Source of the DNA: Alteripontixanthobacter sp.
GTDB lineage: Bacteria > Pseudomonadota > Alphaproteobacteria > Sphingomonadales > Sphingomonadaceae
Assembly: GCA_039968605.1 (NCBI GenBank)
Contig: JBDVPM010000008.1
Span: forward strand, 1,912,968 to 1,976,967
Reading direction: 5' to 3'
DNA length: 64,000 nt
The notes under the pieces are model-generated. The model ran no database searches. It was not told where the DNA came from and was given only the letters and a program-made list of their open reading frames with translations. Position 1 is the stretch's first letter; every line of letters begins with the position of its first letter. Below, one piece after another: positions 34,837 through 44,179 of this stretch. The position numbers and the translations under genes are program-made.

Positions 34837-35612
34837 CAGACAGGCTGATCCGGGCGCGGCTTGACGAATTGGGGTTTGCGCTTCTCCACGAAAGCGCGCG
34901 ACCCTTCCTTGAAATCGGGTTGCACGAAAGCGGCAGCGAAAATGCCCAGAGTATCGGCATCGTCCTCCCGCTGCCCATCGAGCACGCGGCGCACGAAACG
35001 CTTTAATTCGAACACGGAATGAGGGCTGGAGGCCAGGATCGCGTCGGTTATTTCGCACGGATCGTCCGCCATCAGTTCGGCCAGCCCGATCCGCAGGGCT
35101 TCCTCCGCATCGATCGGCGAACCGGTGAACAGCATCCGCCGCGCCTGGCCCGGCCCCACCAGATCGACCAGCAGGTTCACATCGTGGAGCGGATAGACCA
35201 GCCCCAGCTTCGCAGGCGTAATGGCGAACCTTGCAGCCGGTGTGGCGACACGGATATCGCAGGCCATAGCCAGCCCGCATCCGCCGCCGATACAGTCGCC
35301 TTCGATAAAGGCCACCGTCGGCAGGCCGACCCGCGCCAGGCTATGCTGAGCGCGGTTGATCTCGGCCTGGTTGGTCTCGCGCCAATGGCTGTCGTCGCTA
35401 TTGGCGAGCAGTTCCTTGATATCCGCACCGGCGCAGAATGCCCCGCCTCCGGCGGAGCGCAGCTCGATCAGGCGGATGGCCGGATCTTCCACCGCTTCAT
35501 GCAGCAGAGGCGGGATCCGCTCCCACATTGCGAGATTGAAGGCGTTCCGGGCCTCTGGCCGGTCGATCAGCAGCCGGGCGGTCGGTCCATCTTTTTCAAG
35601 CCGAACAGTCAT
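34836..35612 (-). CDS. Enoyl-CoA hydratase/isomerase family protein
   Basis: A crotonase-fold protein of 258 residues with the oxyanion-hole motifs GGGAFCAGADIKEL and IGGGCGLAMACDI. The segment ITPAKLGLVYPL holds the position of the second active-site acid, here without an obvious Glu, so isomerase or lyase chemistry is as likely as hydration. It follows the MmgE/PrpD gene on the same strand after 45 bases. Its stop lies at the edge of the deleted ligase gene, so its extreme C-terminus (PRPDQPV) should be compared with relatives for damage. Confidence 0.88.
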   Translation of the reverse strand: MTVRLEKDGPTARLLIDRPEARNAFNLAMWERIPPLLHEAVEDPAIRLIELRSAGGGAFCAGADIKELLANSDDSHWRETNQAEINRAQHSLARVGLPTVAFIEGDCIGGGCGLAMACDIRVATPAARFAITPAKLGLVYPLHDVNLLVDLVGPGQARRMLFTGSPIDAEEALRIGLAELMADDPCEITDAILASSPHSVFELKRFVRRVLDGQREDDADTLGIFAAAFVQPDFKEGSRAFVEKRKPQFVKPRPDQPV

Positions 35613-35657
35613 GGGGTCACCTTCCGAAAATATAGCTGCGGGCCGCGCTTTCTGACC

Positions 35658-36557
35658 TCATCCGCCCAGCCACCGGTTCACCAGCGCGTCGAGTTCGCCG
35701 GCATCGTTACCATGCAGGGCAATATTCACCGCCCTTTCGGCCTCACCCGGGCCGAGCAACCCCGCCGATGCCAGCGCCTCTATCTTGGCCGATTGCGCCG
35801 CGATTGCAGGCGCCCGGCTTGCGCCATGCTCATCATCGCTGTCCGCGGGCAGGCATAAGACCTGTTCAATAAGCCAGCCTCCGGGGGTTTCGCCAAGTGG
35901 CTGCGCCCGGTCGGTCATCGCGGCAAACAGTCCGCGCTCGCCTTCCAGCAGATCGAGCGGCCCGGTCGCGCCGTAATGGACATGCATGGCGGCATCCCTG
36001 CCAGTCCTGACCGCATGATAGACCTGCCATTGCCGCGTCAGCAATTCGCCATCCAGCCCCTGCAACAACCCGCCGCCGACCGAACCCGCATTGCCCATCG
36101 CATTGGCATATTCGACCGGCGCGAAACCGATCAGCGACCCGAACGCCGCGCAGGCACCGATCAGGCCTGCAGTGGCAGAGGCATTCCAATGGCGGGAATG
36201 ATACTCGTCCAGGGATGCGCCCACGGCGATCATCGCTTCATAACCGCGAATGGCGGCATCCAGCCGCGCATCCATTGCCGCGCTGCCCATGCTCAGCGCG
36301 GCGGGCCAGACCACCGGCCCCGGCCGGACCCCGCCAATAGGGGAGCTGTCTTCCCGCCCCAGCACGTTGCCCAGATATGTGGCGCGCTCCCACCCGGCAT
36401 GGGAGATCACTGCGCCCAGTTCCCCCGCCTCGCTCTGCCGGGCACCCGCGATGCAGGCCAGCCAATCGAGCAGATGCAGCCGCGCGCGCTGGCGGGTGCC
36501 CTCCTCCACCGGACGCGCCAGTCGCTCTGCAAGCTGGCTGAGCAGTGGGTCGCTCAT
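35658..36557 (-). CDS. MmgE/PrpD-like protein, short form
   Basis: A protein of 299 residues whose centre (ASATAGLIGACAAFGSLIGF, then ANAMGNAGSVGGGLLQ) matches the MmgE/PrpD family of 2-methylcitrate dehydratases, cis-aconitate decarboxylases and related lyases. Full-length members have about 450 residues; the C-terminal lid domain is missing, so it may have a different or lost activity. Its ATG (36557) overlaps the stop of the ACAD gene by four bases. The operon MaoC, ACAD, MmgE/PrpD, crotonase suggests catabolism of a branched or unsaturated dicarboxylic acid as CoA ester. Confidence 0.78.
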   Translation of the reverse strand: MSDPLLSQLAERLARPVEEGTRQRARLHLLDWLACIAGARQSEAGELGAVISHAGWERATYLGNVLGREDSSPIGGVRPGPVVWPAALSMGSAAMDARLDAAIRGYEAMIAVGASLDEYHSRHWNASATAGLIGACAAFGSLIGFAPVEYANAMGNAGSVGGGLLQGLDGELLTRQWQVYHAVRTGRDAAMHVHYGATGPLDLLEGERGLFAAMTDRAQPLGETPGGWLIEQVLCLPADSDDEHGASRAPAIAAQSAKIEALASAGLLGPGEAERAVNIALHGNDAGELDALVNRWLGG

Positions 36558-37744
36558 GCCGGGTTGTTCTGCAAATGCTGCTTGGCAATGATCATGCGCT
36601 GCATTTCATTGGTGCCTTCGCCGATGCAGAGGAACATCGCGTCGCGGTAAAAGCGTTCGATGTCGTATTCCTTGGAATAGGAATAGCCGCCGAAAATTCG
36701 CATCGCTTCCTCGCTGTTCTGGAACGCGGCCTCGCTGGCGAAATATTTCGCCATGCCCGCTTCCATATGACAGCGTTCGCCCTTGTCATAAGTTTTTGCC
36801 GCGTCGAAAGTGAGCAGCCGGGCGGCACGCGCGCGCGTCGCCATTTCGCCGATTTTCAGCTGGATGGCCTGATGCTGCGCAATCGGCTTACCCATCGTCT
36901 CGCGCTGCTGGGCATAGTGCGTGGCCAGGCGCAAGCTGCCTTCGGCCAGGCCCACGCCGCGCGCCGCGACATTGATCCGCCCCAGTTCCAGCCCGCCGGT
37001 CGCCTGGAAGAACCCCTGCCCTTCCTCGCCGCCGATCAGCTGGTCTGCCGGGACGCGGTAATCTTCCATGATCAATTCGGCGGAATCGATCGCGTTATAG
37101 CCCAGCTTCTTGAACTTCTTGCCATGCGCAAATCCCTCGCGCTTGTCGGCGATGAACAGGCTCATCCCCTTGTAGCGCGGCTCGGCATCCGGGTCGGTCT
37201 TGACCAGCAGCGCAAAGCAATCGGCGTGAATGGCGTTGGAAATCCACGTCTTGGTGCCATTGAGGACATAGCTGCCATCGTCCTGCTTTCTGGCGACCGA
37301 GCGGATCGCCTGCAGGTCAGTACCTGCATTCGGCTCGGTCAAAGCAAGTCCGCCGCGAATTTCGCCGCTGGCCAGTTGCGGCAGCCATCTGGCCTTTTGT
37401 TGCGCGGTCCCGAACCGCTCGATCGCGGCGGCCATGATCAGATGCGAGTTGAATATGCCGGTGATCGCCATCCAATGGCTGGAAATGCGCGCCACGATAT
37501 CGGCATAGGTGCTCGCCGGCAGGCCCAGCCCGCCATATTCCTGCCCGATAGTGGCGCCGAACAGGCCCATCTCGGACATTTGCGCGACCAGTTTCTCCGG
37601 CCAGATATCGCCGTGATCGTGGTGCTGGATCACTGGAATGACCTCCCGTTCCAGCCAGCGGTCGATCGAATCCATGAAGGCGCGCTCTTCTTCTGGGTCG
37701 ATCGTCCTCACCTGCCGGTTACTGGTATCCTGGGCGGTTGCCAT
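36554..37744 (-). CDS. Acyl-CoA dehydrogenase
   Basis: A protein of 396 residues with the ACAD motifs LALTEPNAGTDLQAI, NGTKTWISNA and the C-terminal GGYSYSKEYDIERFYRDA with IGEGTNEMQR. The INA tail before Ile/His differs from the two ACADs at 8971-11386, so it serves another substrate class. The ATG at 37744 is used because the longer frame to 37927 lies in the MaoC gene. It follows the MaoC gene by 22 bases and is translationally coupled to the MmgE/PrpD gene. Confidence 0.93.
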   Translation of the reverse strand: MATAQDTSNRQVRTIDPEEERAFMDSIDRWLEREVIPVIQHHDHGDIWPEKLVAQMSEMGLFGATIGQEYGGLGLPASTYADIVARISSHWMAITGIFNSHLIMAAAIERFGTAQQKARWLPQLASGEIRGGLALTEPNAGTDLQAIRSVARKQDDGSYVLNGTKTWISNAIHADCFALLVKTDPDAEPRYKGMSLFIADKREGFAHGKKFKKLGYNAIDSAELIMEDYRVPADQLIGGEEGQGFFQATGGLELGRINVAARGVGLAEGSLRLATHYAQQRETMGKPIAQHQAIQLKIGEMATRARAARLLTFDAAKTYDKGERCHMEAGMAKYFASEAAFQNSEEAMRIFGGYSYSKEYDIERFYRDAMFLCIGEGTNEMQRMIIAKQHLQNNPA

Positions 37745-37766
37745 TGCGCGGGTTCCCTGTCGCTGT

Positions 37767-38276
37767 TCAGATATCGGTCTGGCCGTGGCCGCGTTTCCAG
37801 ACGAGCACGGTGCGCTTGTAATGGCCGACCACATCGCCGTTCTGGTTCTTGCCGACCGTCTTGAAAGTGACGATGCCCTGCTGCGGCCTGCTGCTGCTGT
37901 CGCGCTTTTCCAGCACTTCGCTTTCACAATACAGCGTGTCGCCTACGAATAGCGGGCTGGTCATGCGCACTTCGTCCCAGCCCAGATTGGCGACCGCCTT
38001 GGCGCTCATGTCCGAAACGCTCATTCCGGTCATCAATGCCACGGTCAGCGTGCTGACCACCAGCGGCTTCTTGAATTCGGTATGCTTGGCATATTCGTAA
38101 TCGAAATGGGTCGGATGGGTGTTCATGGTGAGCAGGGTGAACCATACATTGTCGGCATCGGTGATGGTGCGGCCCGGTCGGTGTTCGTAGATATGGCCGA
38201 CGGTAAAATCCTCGAAATAGCGTCCTTGCACCTCGCGGAACCGGCCCGGTTCCACTTCCACCACACTGTCTCGCAT
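37767..38276 (-). CDS. MaoC family dehydratase
   Basis: A hot-dog-fold protein of 169 residues, first gene of the second acyl-CoA operon. The active-site motif reads NTHPTHFDYEYA, with the Asp of hydratase-2 replaced, as in mesaconyl-CoA-hydratase-like proteins. The start at 38276 has GAGGG eight bases upstream; an ATG at 38300 is also open. It probably hydrates a CoA ester made by the downstream dehydrogenase. The 113 bases upstream, up to the dnaE2 stop, must carry the operon promoter; I see no operator there. Confidence 0.85.
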   Translation of the reverse strand: MRDSVVEVEPGRFREVQGRYFEDFTVGHIYEHRPGRTITDADNVWFTLLTMNTHPTHFDYEYAKHTEFKKPLVVSTLTVALMTGMSVSDMSAKAVANLGWDEVRMTSPLFVGDTLYCESEVLEKRDSSSRPQQGIVTFKTVGKNQNGDVVGHYKRTVLVWKRGHGQTDI

Positions 38277-38389
38277 TCCTTCATCCCTCGCTGCGCGCAT
38301 CCGGCACGGCCCTGACAGCCGCTGCTTTTGTCCGGGCGGAGGGTTAAACGCTTTGCCCGCACTGGCAAGGCGGACGGTGCGAAATGCGG

Positions 38390-41300
38390 CTAATGAAAAT
38401 CGCGGGACTTGGGCAGGATACGCACATCGCGCGGATGATGGTGGCTGCTGGGATGCGGCGGATTGGCCAGCTTGTCGCTGCGCAGCAATGCAGGATCGGC
38501 ATTATGGACATCCGACAGGAGGTCCAGATCGGCCGTGCGATCGATGATATTCGTCGCCATCAGATGGACGATATTTTCGCGGCTACGCTGTATCGTGCCT
38601 TCGATCACTATCATGCGCGATGCCATGAGCGGTCGGCGCAGCCGGTCAAGGTAGCTAGCCCACAGAACCGCGTTCACGATGCCTGTTTCATCCTCGATAC
38701 TGATGAAAATGGCATTGCCCTTGCCCGGGCGCTGGCGCGTGAGGACCACGCCCGCCACGCTTGCCTTCGCGCCATTTTTTGCCGCATCGGCCTCGGCGCA
38801 GCTGAGCACGCCTTCTGCCGCCAGCCTTTCGCGCAGGAATGCCATCGGGTGACCTTTGAGCGACAGGCGAGTGGTCTGATAATCGGCCACCACCTGCTCG
38901 GCCAGCGGCATTTCGGGCAGCGCGGCATCGGCTTCCTCGCGCAATTCGCGCTGTTTCGCTGCGGCGAATAGCGGCAATTCGCCTTTCGGCATGCGCTGCA
39001 CATCCCACAAGGCCTGCCGCCGGTCCTGCCCGATGGAATTGCAGGCATCACCGTCGGCCAGCAGGCGCAGTGCCCGACGCGGCAGATCGGCCCGGCGGGC
39101 AAGCTCTTCCATCGAGGGGAACCGCCCTGCGCCGCGCGCCGTCATCAGCCGCAGTGCCCATTCCTCGCGGAACCCGTCGATCTGACGCAGGCCGATGCGC
39201 AGGGCGAAGCCGCCATCATCCAGCCGCTCCAGCGTGCTGTCCCAATCGCTCGCATTGATATCGGCACCGCGCACTTCCCCGCCATGTTCGCGCAAGTCCC
39301 GCACCAGCTGCGCCGGGGCATAGAACCCCATCGGCTGAGAATTCAGCAGCGCGCAGGTGAAGGCGGCGGGGTGGTGGCATTTGATCCAGCTCGACACGTA
39401 GACCAGCCGGGCGAAGGACAGCGCGTGGCTTTCGGGAAAGCCATAGCTGCCGAAACCTTGGATCTGCTGGTAACACCGTTCGGCGAAATCGCGCTCGTAA
39501 CCCCGGCCGACCATGCCTTCGACCATTTTTTCCTCGAACTTGTCGATTCCCCCGAAATTGCGGAACGTCGCCATCGCGCGGCGCAGGCGATTGGCATCCT
39601 CGGGCGTGAAATTGGCCGCCACGATCGCCAGTTTCATCGCCTGTTCCTGGAACAGCGGCACACCCAGCGTCTTGCCCAGCACGCTGCGCAATTCATCGGG
39701 ATCGTGCGGCGGGGCGGGCGATGGCAGGCGAACCACCTGCCGGCCGGCCCGCCGGTCGAGATAGGGGTGCACCATATCCCCCTCGATCGGGCCGGGCCGT
39801 ACGATCGCAACCTGGATTACCAGGTCGTAGAACTCGCGCGGCTTGAGGCGCGGCAACATGTTGATCTGCGCGCGGCTTTCGACCTGGAATACGCCGATAC
39901 TGTCGCCCTTCTGCAGCATTTCGTAGGTCGCACGGTCTTCATGCTGGATCGTGTCGAGCTCGAAATCGCCGAGCCCGTGCTGCCGCATCAGGGCGAAGCT
40001 CTTGCGGATGCAGGTCAACATGCCCAGCGCCAGCACATCCACCTTCATCAGGCCCAGCGCATCGATATCGTCCTTGTCCCATTCGATGAAAGTGCGGTCC
40101 TTCATCGCGCCATTATGGATCGGCACGATTTCGTCCAGGCGCCCCTGGGTGAGGACATAGCCGCCGACATGCTGCGAGAGATGCCGCGGGAATTGCAGCA
40201 GCGCATCGACCAGCAATTTCAGCCGCAGGATTTCCGGGTTGGCCAGGCTGAAGCCCGATTCCTCTATCCGCGCATCTTTCATGAAACCCGAATGGCTGCC
40301 CCATACGGTGCTCACCATCCGGCTGGTAATATCTTCCGACAGTCCCAGCGCCTTGCCCACTTCGCGCACCGCGCTGCGCGGGCGGTAATGGATGACGGTG
40401 GCGGCGATGCCGGCGCGCTCGCGGCCATAGCGGCGATAGATATACTGCATCACCTCTTCACGCCGCTCATGTTCGAAGTCGACATCGATATCGGGCGGCT
40501 CCTTGCGCTCGCTCGACATGAAGCGGGAGAACAGCAGATTGTGCTCGACCGGATCGACCGAGGTCACTTTCAGCAAATAGCAGACGATGGAATTGGCCGC
40601 CGAGCCGCGCCCCTGGCACAGGATCGGCGGATCCTGGCTGCGCGCGAATTTCACGATATCGTGGACGGTCAGGAAGTAGAACGCGTAATTCTCGTTACGA
40701 ATCAGCGTAAATTCCTCTTCCATCATTTCGCGCGCGCGGTCCGGCACGCCATCGGGCCAACGTTCGCGCGCGGCTTCGTGGACGAGGTGTTCCAGCCATT
40801 CCTGCGGCTGCCACCCTTCGGGCACCGGCTCGTGCGGATATTCGTAGCGCAGATCGTCCAGCGTAAATTCGATTCTGGCCAATATATCCGCACTGGCAGC
40901 CACCGCCTGCGGATAGCCGCGGAACAATCGCGCCATTTCCTCCGGCGGCTTCAAATGACGCTCTGCATTGGCGGCGAGCAGCTTGCCTGCATTGGCGATG
41001 GTGCGGCCTTGCCGGATGCAGGTGATAACATCGTGCAATTGCCGATCGTGCGGCGCGGCATAAAGCGCATCGTTGGTTGCCAGCAGCGGAACCCCCACCC
41101 GCTCCGCCAGCGCAGCCAGATGCGCCAGGCGGCGATGATCGCGCCCATTATAGGGCATGGTCAGGCCCAGCCACACCCGCCCCGGCGCGGCGGCGGAAAG
41201 GCGGCGCAACGCGGCTTCGTCCTCCCGCTCGGCCAGCGCGATCAACAGCAGGTCTTCGCAGTAGGACAGCAGATCGCTTAGCTGCAGCAGGCAATCGCCT

Positions 41301-41644
41301 TTCTCGGCGCGCAGATTGCCCGCCGTCAGCAGACGCGTCAGCCGGCCCCAGCCATGGCGCGTCGTGGGATAGGCGACGATATCCGGCGTATCGTCGGTGA
41401 AGCATAGCCGCGCGCCCACCACCAGGCGGAAGGGGAAACGTGCCCGATCCTCATCCGGCAGCTCCTCGAGCGCGTGGCGCAGCGCCACATGCGCGCGCAC
41501 CACCCCGCTTACGCTGTTGCTATCGGCGATACCGATGCCTGCCATGCCCAGCTCGATTGCCCGCGCAACCATATCGGATGGGTGGGAGGCACCGCGCAGG
41601 AACGAAAAATTGGTCGCCGCGACGAGTTCCGCAAAGCCTGCCAT
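38390..41644 (-). CDS. dnaE2: Error-prone DNA polymerase DnaE2 (ImuC)
   Basis: A C-family polymerase of 1084 residues for SOS mutagenesis, the catalytic member of the ImuA-ImuB-DnaE2 mutasome. An N-terminal PHP domain starts directly (LVAATNFSFLRGASHPSDMV), and the palm motifs PDIDVDFEHERR with GRGSAANS are present. Thumb, fingers and a C-terminal OB-fold region follow, ending with the DnaE2-typical HPRDVRILPKSRDFH. It is shorter than replicative DnaE (about 1160). Its ATG shares one base with the imuB stop (TAATG), which excludes the longer frame to 41719. Confidence 0.95.
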   Translation of the reverse strand: MAGFAELVAATNFSFLRGASHPSDMVARAIELGMAGIGIADSNSVSGVVRAHVALRHALEELPDEDRARFPFRLVVGARLCFTDDTPDIVAYPTTRHGWGRLTRLLTAGNLRAEKGDCLLQLSDLLSYCEDLLLIALAEREDEAALRRLSAAAPGRVWLGLTMPYNGRDHRRLAHLAALAERVGVPLLATNDALYAAPHDRQLHDVITCIRQGRTIANAGKLLAANAERHLKPPEEMARLFRGYPQAVAASADILARIEFTLDDLRYEYPHEPVPEGWQPQEWLEHLVHEAARERWPDGVPDRAREMMEEEFTLIRNENYAFYFLTVHDIVKFARSQDPPILCQGRGSAANSIVCYLLKVTSVDPVEHNLLFSRFMSSERKEPPDIDVDFEHERREEVMQYIYRRYGRERAGIAATVIHYRPRSAVREVGKALGLSEDITSRMVSTVWGSHSGFMKDARIEESGFSLANPEILRLKLLVDALLQFPRHLSQHVGGYVLTQGRLDEIVPIHNGAMKDRTFIEWDKDDIDALGLMKVDVLALGMLTCIRKSFALMRQHGLGDFELDTIQHEDRATYEMLQKGDSIGVFQVESRAQINMLPRLKPREFYDLVIQVAIVRPGPIEGDMVHPYLDRRAGRQVVRLPSPAPPHDPDELRSVLGKTLGVPLFQEQAMKLAIVAANFTPEDANRLRRAMATFRNFGGIDKFEEKMVEGMVGRGYERDFAERCYQQIQGFGSYGFPESHALSFARLVYVSSWIKCHHPAAFTCALLNSQPMGFYAPAQLVRDLREHGGEVRGADINASDWDSTLERLDDGGFALRIGLRQIDGFREEWALRLMTARGAGRFPSMEELARRADLPRRALRLLADGDACNSIGQDRRQALWDVQRMPKGELPLFAAAKQRELREEADAALPEMPLAEQVVADYQTTRLSLKGHPMAFLRERLAAEGVLSCAEADAAKNGAKASVAGVVLTRQRPGKGNAIFISIEDETGIVNAVLWASYLDRLRRPLMASRMIVIEGTIQRSRENIVHLMATNIIDRTADLDLLSDVHNADPALLRSDKLANPPHPSSHHHPRDVRILPKSRDFH

Positions 41645-43269
41645 TACGCGAACAGCCCGTGCAGATACCAATCGGGATCCACCGTTTCGCGGCCATACAG
41701 GCCGTGGCGGAACACCCAATAACGGCGGCCTTGCGTATCCTCGATACGGTAATAATCGCGCGACAGCTGGCCGCGCCCCAACGGATCGGCGCCACCATCA
41801 TCATTCCCGCGCCACCATTCCGCTGCGATCCGTTCCGGCCCTTCATGGCGCACCACATCGCGCGATTTGCGCCGCCAGCGGAACCGCCGGGGCGGCCCGT
41901 CGGGTATCTGCGCGATAACCGTGATGCGCTGCGGCGGATCGAACAATTGCAGCGGGCGGATGGGCGGCTCCCCCGGCTCCGCGCGCAGCCACTGTGCCCC
42001 CGCACCCATATTGGCGGCTGCCATGGCGATCTGGCCGCGTTCGGGAATATGCGTATCGTTGGGGCGAAAACGCAGCACGCGGTTGCGCCCCAGCCGGATG
42101 GCCAGCCGATCGAGAAATTCGCCGACATTGCCCCTGTTCCGGTGCGCGCCGTCTCCTTTTTCCAGGCCCACTTGTTCGGGTTCGAGCGGATCGCTGCGTG
42201 GTACGGCAAGCCGGATACTGTCGAAGCCGAAGCCGGGATCGAGCGGATCGCTGAGCACGTCCATCCGTTCATCGAACAGCCGCGCGACCGCCTGCGTGTC
42301 GCGCGTCGGCAGGCCGGTTTCCACGCGCAAATGCTGCACCGCGCCATCGACCCGGTGGAAGGATACCGCAAAACAGCGCCCGCCGAGATTGTCGCGGGCG
42401 AGCCCCTCGGCCACTTCCTCCAGCAGCTCGTGCAGCACTTTGAGCGCGTAGGCCTTGCTCGCTATCGGTTCGGCGAAGCGGCGCATGACCACGCGCGGGG
42501 CCGGCAAAGGACGCGGACTGAGCGGCTTTTCGGTCTGGCCGATCAGCAGTTCCAGCGCGAAAACGGTCGCCGCGCCGAACCGGGCGGCAATCGCTCCGCG
42601 CGGCCGGCCCGCGACATCGCCGATGGTCTTCAGCCCGGCGCGGCGCAGGCCCAGATCGTGTTCGGGAGGAAGCTCCAGCGCGGCGACCGGCAGGTTGCGG
42701 ACGGCGCATGCCTCGTCCGCATTATCGGCCGCATTACCGGCGGAAAATCGCGCCAGTGCCCGCGCCGCCTGCGCGGTGGAGGCGCACGCGATTCGCACAT
42801 CCATGCCCCTTTCGCCCAGCCATTGGCGGATATTGCGGGCGAGCGGGATTTCACCGCCAGCAAGATGTGCGCTGGCACCGATATCAAGCATTATCCCGCC
42901 CGGCGGATCGAGCGCGACCATCGGTGTGTAGCGTACGCAGCCATCGGCGATTGTGTCGAGCAGCTCTTCATCCGCCACGGGATCGTGATCCTGCACCACC
43001 AGATCGGGCAGCATCGCCTGCGCATCGGCCAACGTGCTGCCGACTGCCAGGCCGAGCGCGGCGGCCTGCGGATCGACCGCCGTCAAACGCATCGCGCCCT
43101 TCTGTTTTTGAACAAAGGCCAGCGGCCTGTCAGGCGCGGCGTTTGATCCGCCGGCCAGGCTCAAGCGGTTGGCGGGCAGGTAGGGGAACCACAGCGCCAG
43201 GAAGCGGCGCCCCCCCGCCTGCGGCCCCGGTTCCGTTTTCGGCCCCGTTTTCGCTGTCGTTATGGCCAT
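41644..43269 (-). CDS. imuB: ImuB, inactive Y-family polymerase-like protein
   Basis: A protein of 541 residues in the Y-family fold. It acts as the hub that binds the beta clamp and DnaE2. At the place of the first catalytic aspartate of Y-family polymerases it has ALWFPYLPANRL, so it lacks the metal-binding acid, as ImuB proteins do. I choose the ATG at 43269; the next one up is 43329. Either way the gene starts inside imuA, with 140 or 200 bases read in two frames. It is co-transcribed with imuA and dnaE2 and expected to be DNA-damage inducible. Confidence 0.92.
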   Translation of the reverse strand: MAITTAKTGPKTEPGPQAGGRRFLALWFPYLPANRLSLAGGSNAAPDRPLAFVQKQKGAMRLTAVDPQAAALGLAVGSTLADAQAMLPDLVVQDHDPVADEELLDTIADGCVRYTPMVALDPPGGIMLDIGASAHLAGGEIPLARNIRQWLGERGMDVRIACASTAQAARALARFSAGNAADNADEACAVRNLPVAALELPPEHDLGLRRAGLKTIGDVAGRPRGAIAARFGAATVFALELLIGQTEKPLSPRPLPAPRVVMRRFAEPIASKAYALKVLHELLEEVAEGLARDNLGGRCFAVSFHRVDGAVQHLRVETGLPTRDTQAVARLFDERMDVLSDPLDPGFGFDSIRLAVPRSDPLEPEQVGLEKGDGAHRNRGNVGEFLDRLAIRLGRNRVLRFRPNDTHIPERGQIAMAAANMGAGAQWLRAEPGEPPIRPLQLFDPPQRITVIAQIPDGPPRRFRWRRKSRDVVRHEGPERIAAEWWRGNDDGGADPLGRGQLSRDYYRIEDTQGRRYWVFRHGLYGRETVDPDWYLHGLFA

Positions 43270-44014
43270 CGCTGTGGAGCCCGCCGGTCCCGGCTGCTGC
43301 TTGTGTTTCGCGGAAGATGCGCCGGTCACGGTCCCACTCCACTCGCCAGCTTTCGCCCGAGCGGCCCGCCCGGCGGCGCAGCAAGGTTATATCGAGCGCC
43401 GGATAGCCCGGCGCATTGGCCGCCAGCGGGGTGGAAGGTGCGGAGCGGACGGACCAGCGCGTATCGGCGGTGCTGGGCTGTTCCTGCGCATCCAGGCGCA
43501 GCAGGAACGCCGTCACTCCCGCCAGGTTGGCGGCGAGCGTCAGACGGCGGCTGGCCGTCAGGTCCAATACACAAGGCGCACCCCAGCATTCTGCGATTAC
43601 CGCGCCGAAACCATCGCAGCGCAGCGCCTCGGCCGCGCAGCGCAGCAGCGCCGTATCGTCCGGGGCGACCGCCATGAGGAGCGATGCCGGGTTGCCGCCC
43701 AATTCCGCCAGCCCGGCAGGATTGAACCGCCCCCCGCGCCGCGGTGCATCAAGGGTGCGCAGCCAGAGGATATCCTTGCCCGGCGGCAAGGCGCACAGAG
43801 CCAGCATCGCAGCCAGTCCGGCTGCGCTGCCATTGTCATCGGCATCGCCGGCAAAAATTTCATGCAGCTGTCCACGCCGAAAACCTCCATCGAGATATGT
43901 GTCGAGCAGCGGGTGGCCGGACGGAAAAAGCCCGTGCCCCACGCTCGCGCGCGATGCCTCCTCGCCAGCAATCCGCCGGCGAAGTGCTGAAAGAGTAGAG
44001 CCCGAATCGCGCAT
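43130..44014 (-). CDS. imuA: ImuA, RecA-like SOS mutagenesis protein
   Basis: A protein of 294 residues of the ImuA (SulA/RecA-related) family. It contains LDTYLDGGFRRGQLHEIFAG, the region where RecA-like folds carry the P-loop, here degenerate, then a central core. The C-terminal tail is Gly/Pro-rich and less ordered and overlaps imuB in another frame. It is the first gene of the mutasome operon. A LexA-type box begins four bases upstream of its ATG, which supports SOS control and the chosen start. Confidence 0.88.
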   Translation of the reverse strand: MRDSGSTLSALRRRIAGEEASRASVGHGLFPSGHPLLDTYLDGGFRRGQLHEIFAGDADDNGSAAGLAAMLALCALPPGKDILWLRTLDAPRRGGRFNPAGLAELGGNPASLLMAVAPDDTALLRCAAEALRCDGFGAVIAECWGAPCVLDLTASRRLTLAANLAGVTAFLLRLDAQEQPSTADTRWSVRSAPSTPLAANAPGYPALDITLLRRRAGRSGESWRVEWDRDRRIFRETQAAAGTGGLHSDGHNDSENGAENGTGAAGGGAPLPGAVVPLPARQPLEPGRRIKRRA

Positions 44015-44017
44015 AAT

Positions 44018-44032
44018 GTTTCTGTTATGTTC
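44018..44032 (-). promoter_or_regulatory. LexA-type SOS box upstream of imuA
   Basis: The plus strand reads GTTTCTGTTATGTTC, one mismatch from the alphaproteobacterial LexA consensus GTTC-N7-GTTC (the first half is GTTT). It ends four bases from the imuA ATG, overlapping the place where the transcript must begin. Position and operon identity make the call likely even with the mismatch. Confidence 0.7.
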
Positions 44033-44179
44033 TTTTCGGTTTTATAGCCCATACTTGTCAAGCAGCGCGGTTCGAATTGGCTGAAAAACACATCCGCGAA
44101 AACGACGGAGCGGTATGGCGTTCGCCGCCGGGACTCGCCCTTGGAACAGGCCGAAATCGGCCCGAAACTTAGCTGGAAA

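Noticed and set aside
39284-41281. 665-codon open frame antisense to dnaE2
   Set aside because: A shadow of a secure polymerase gene, with no ribosome binding site or recognisable domain.
41440-43146. 568-codon open frame antisense to imuB
   Set aside because: A shadow frame; the composition is that of complementary-strand translation.
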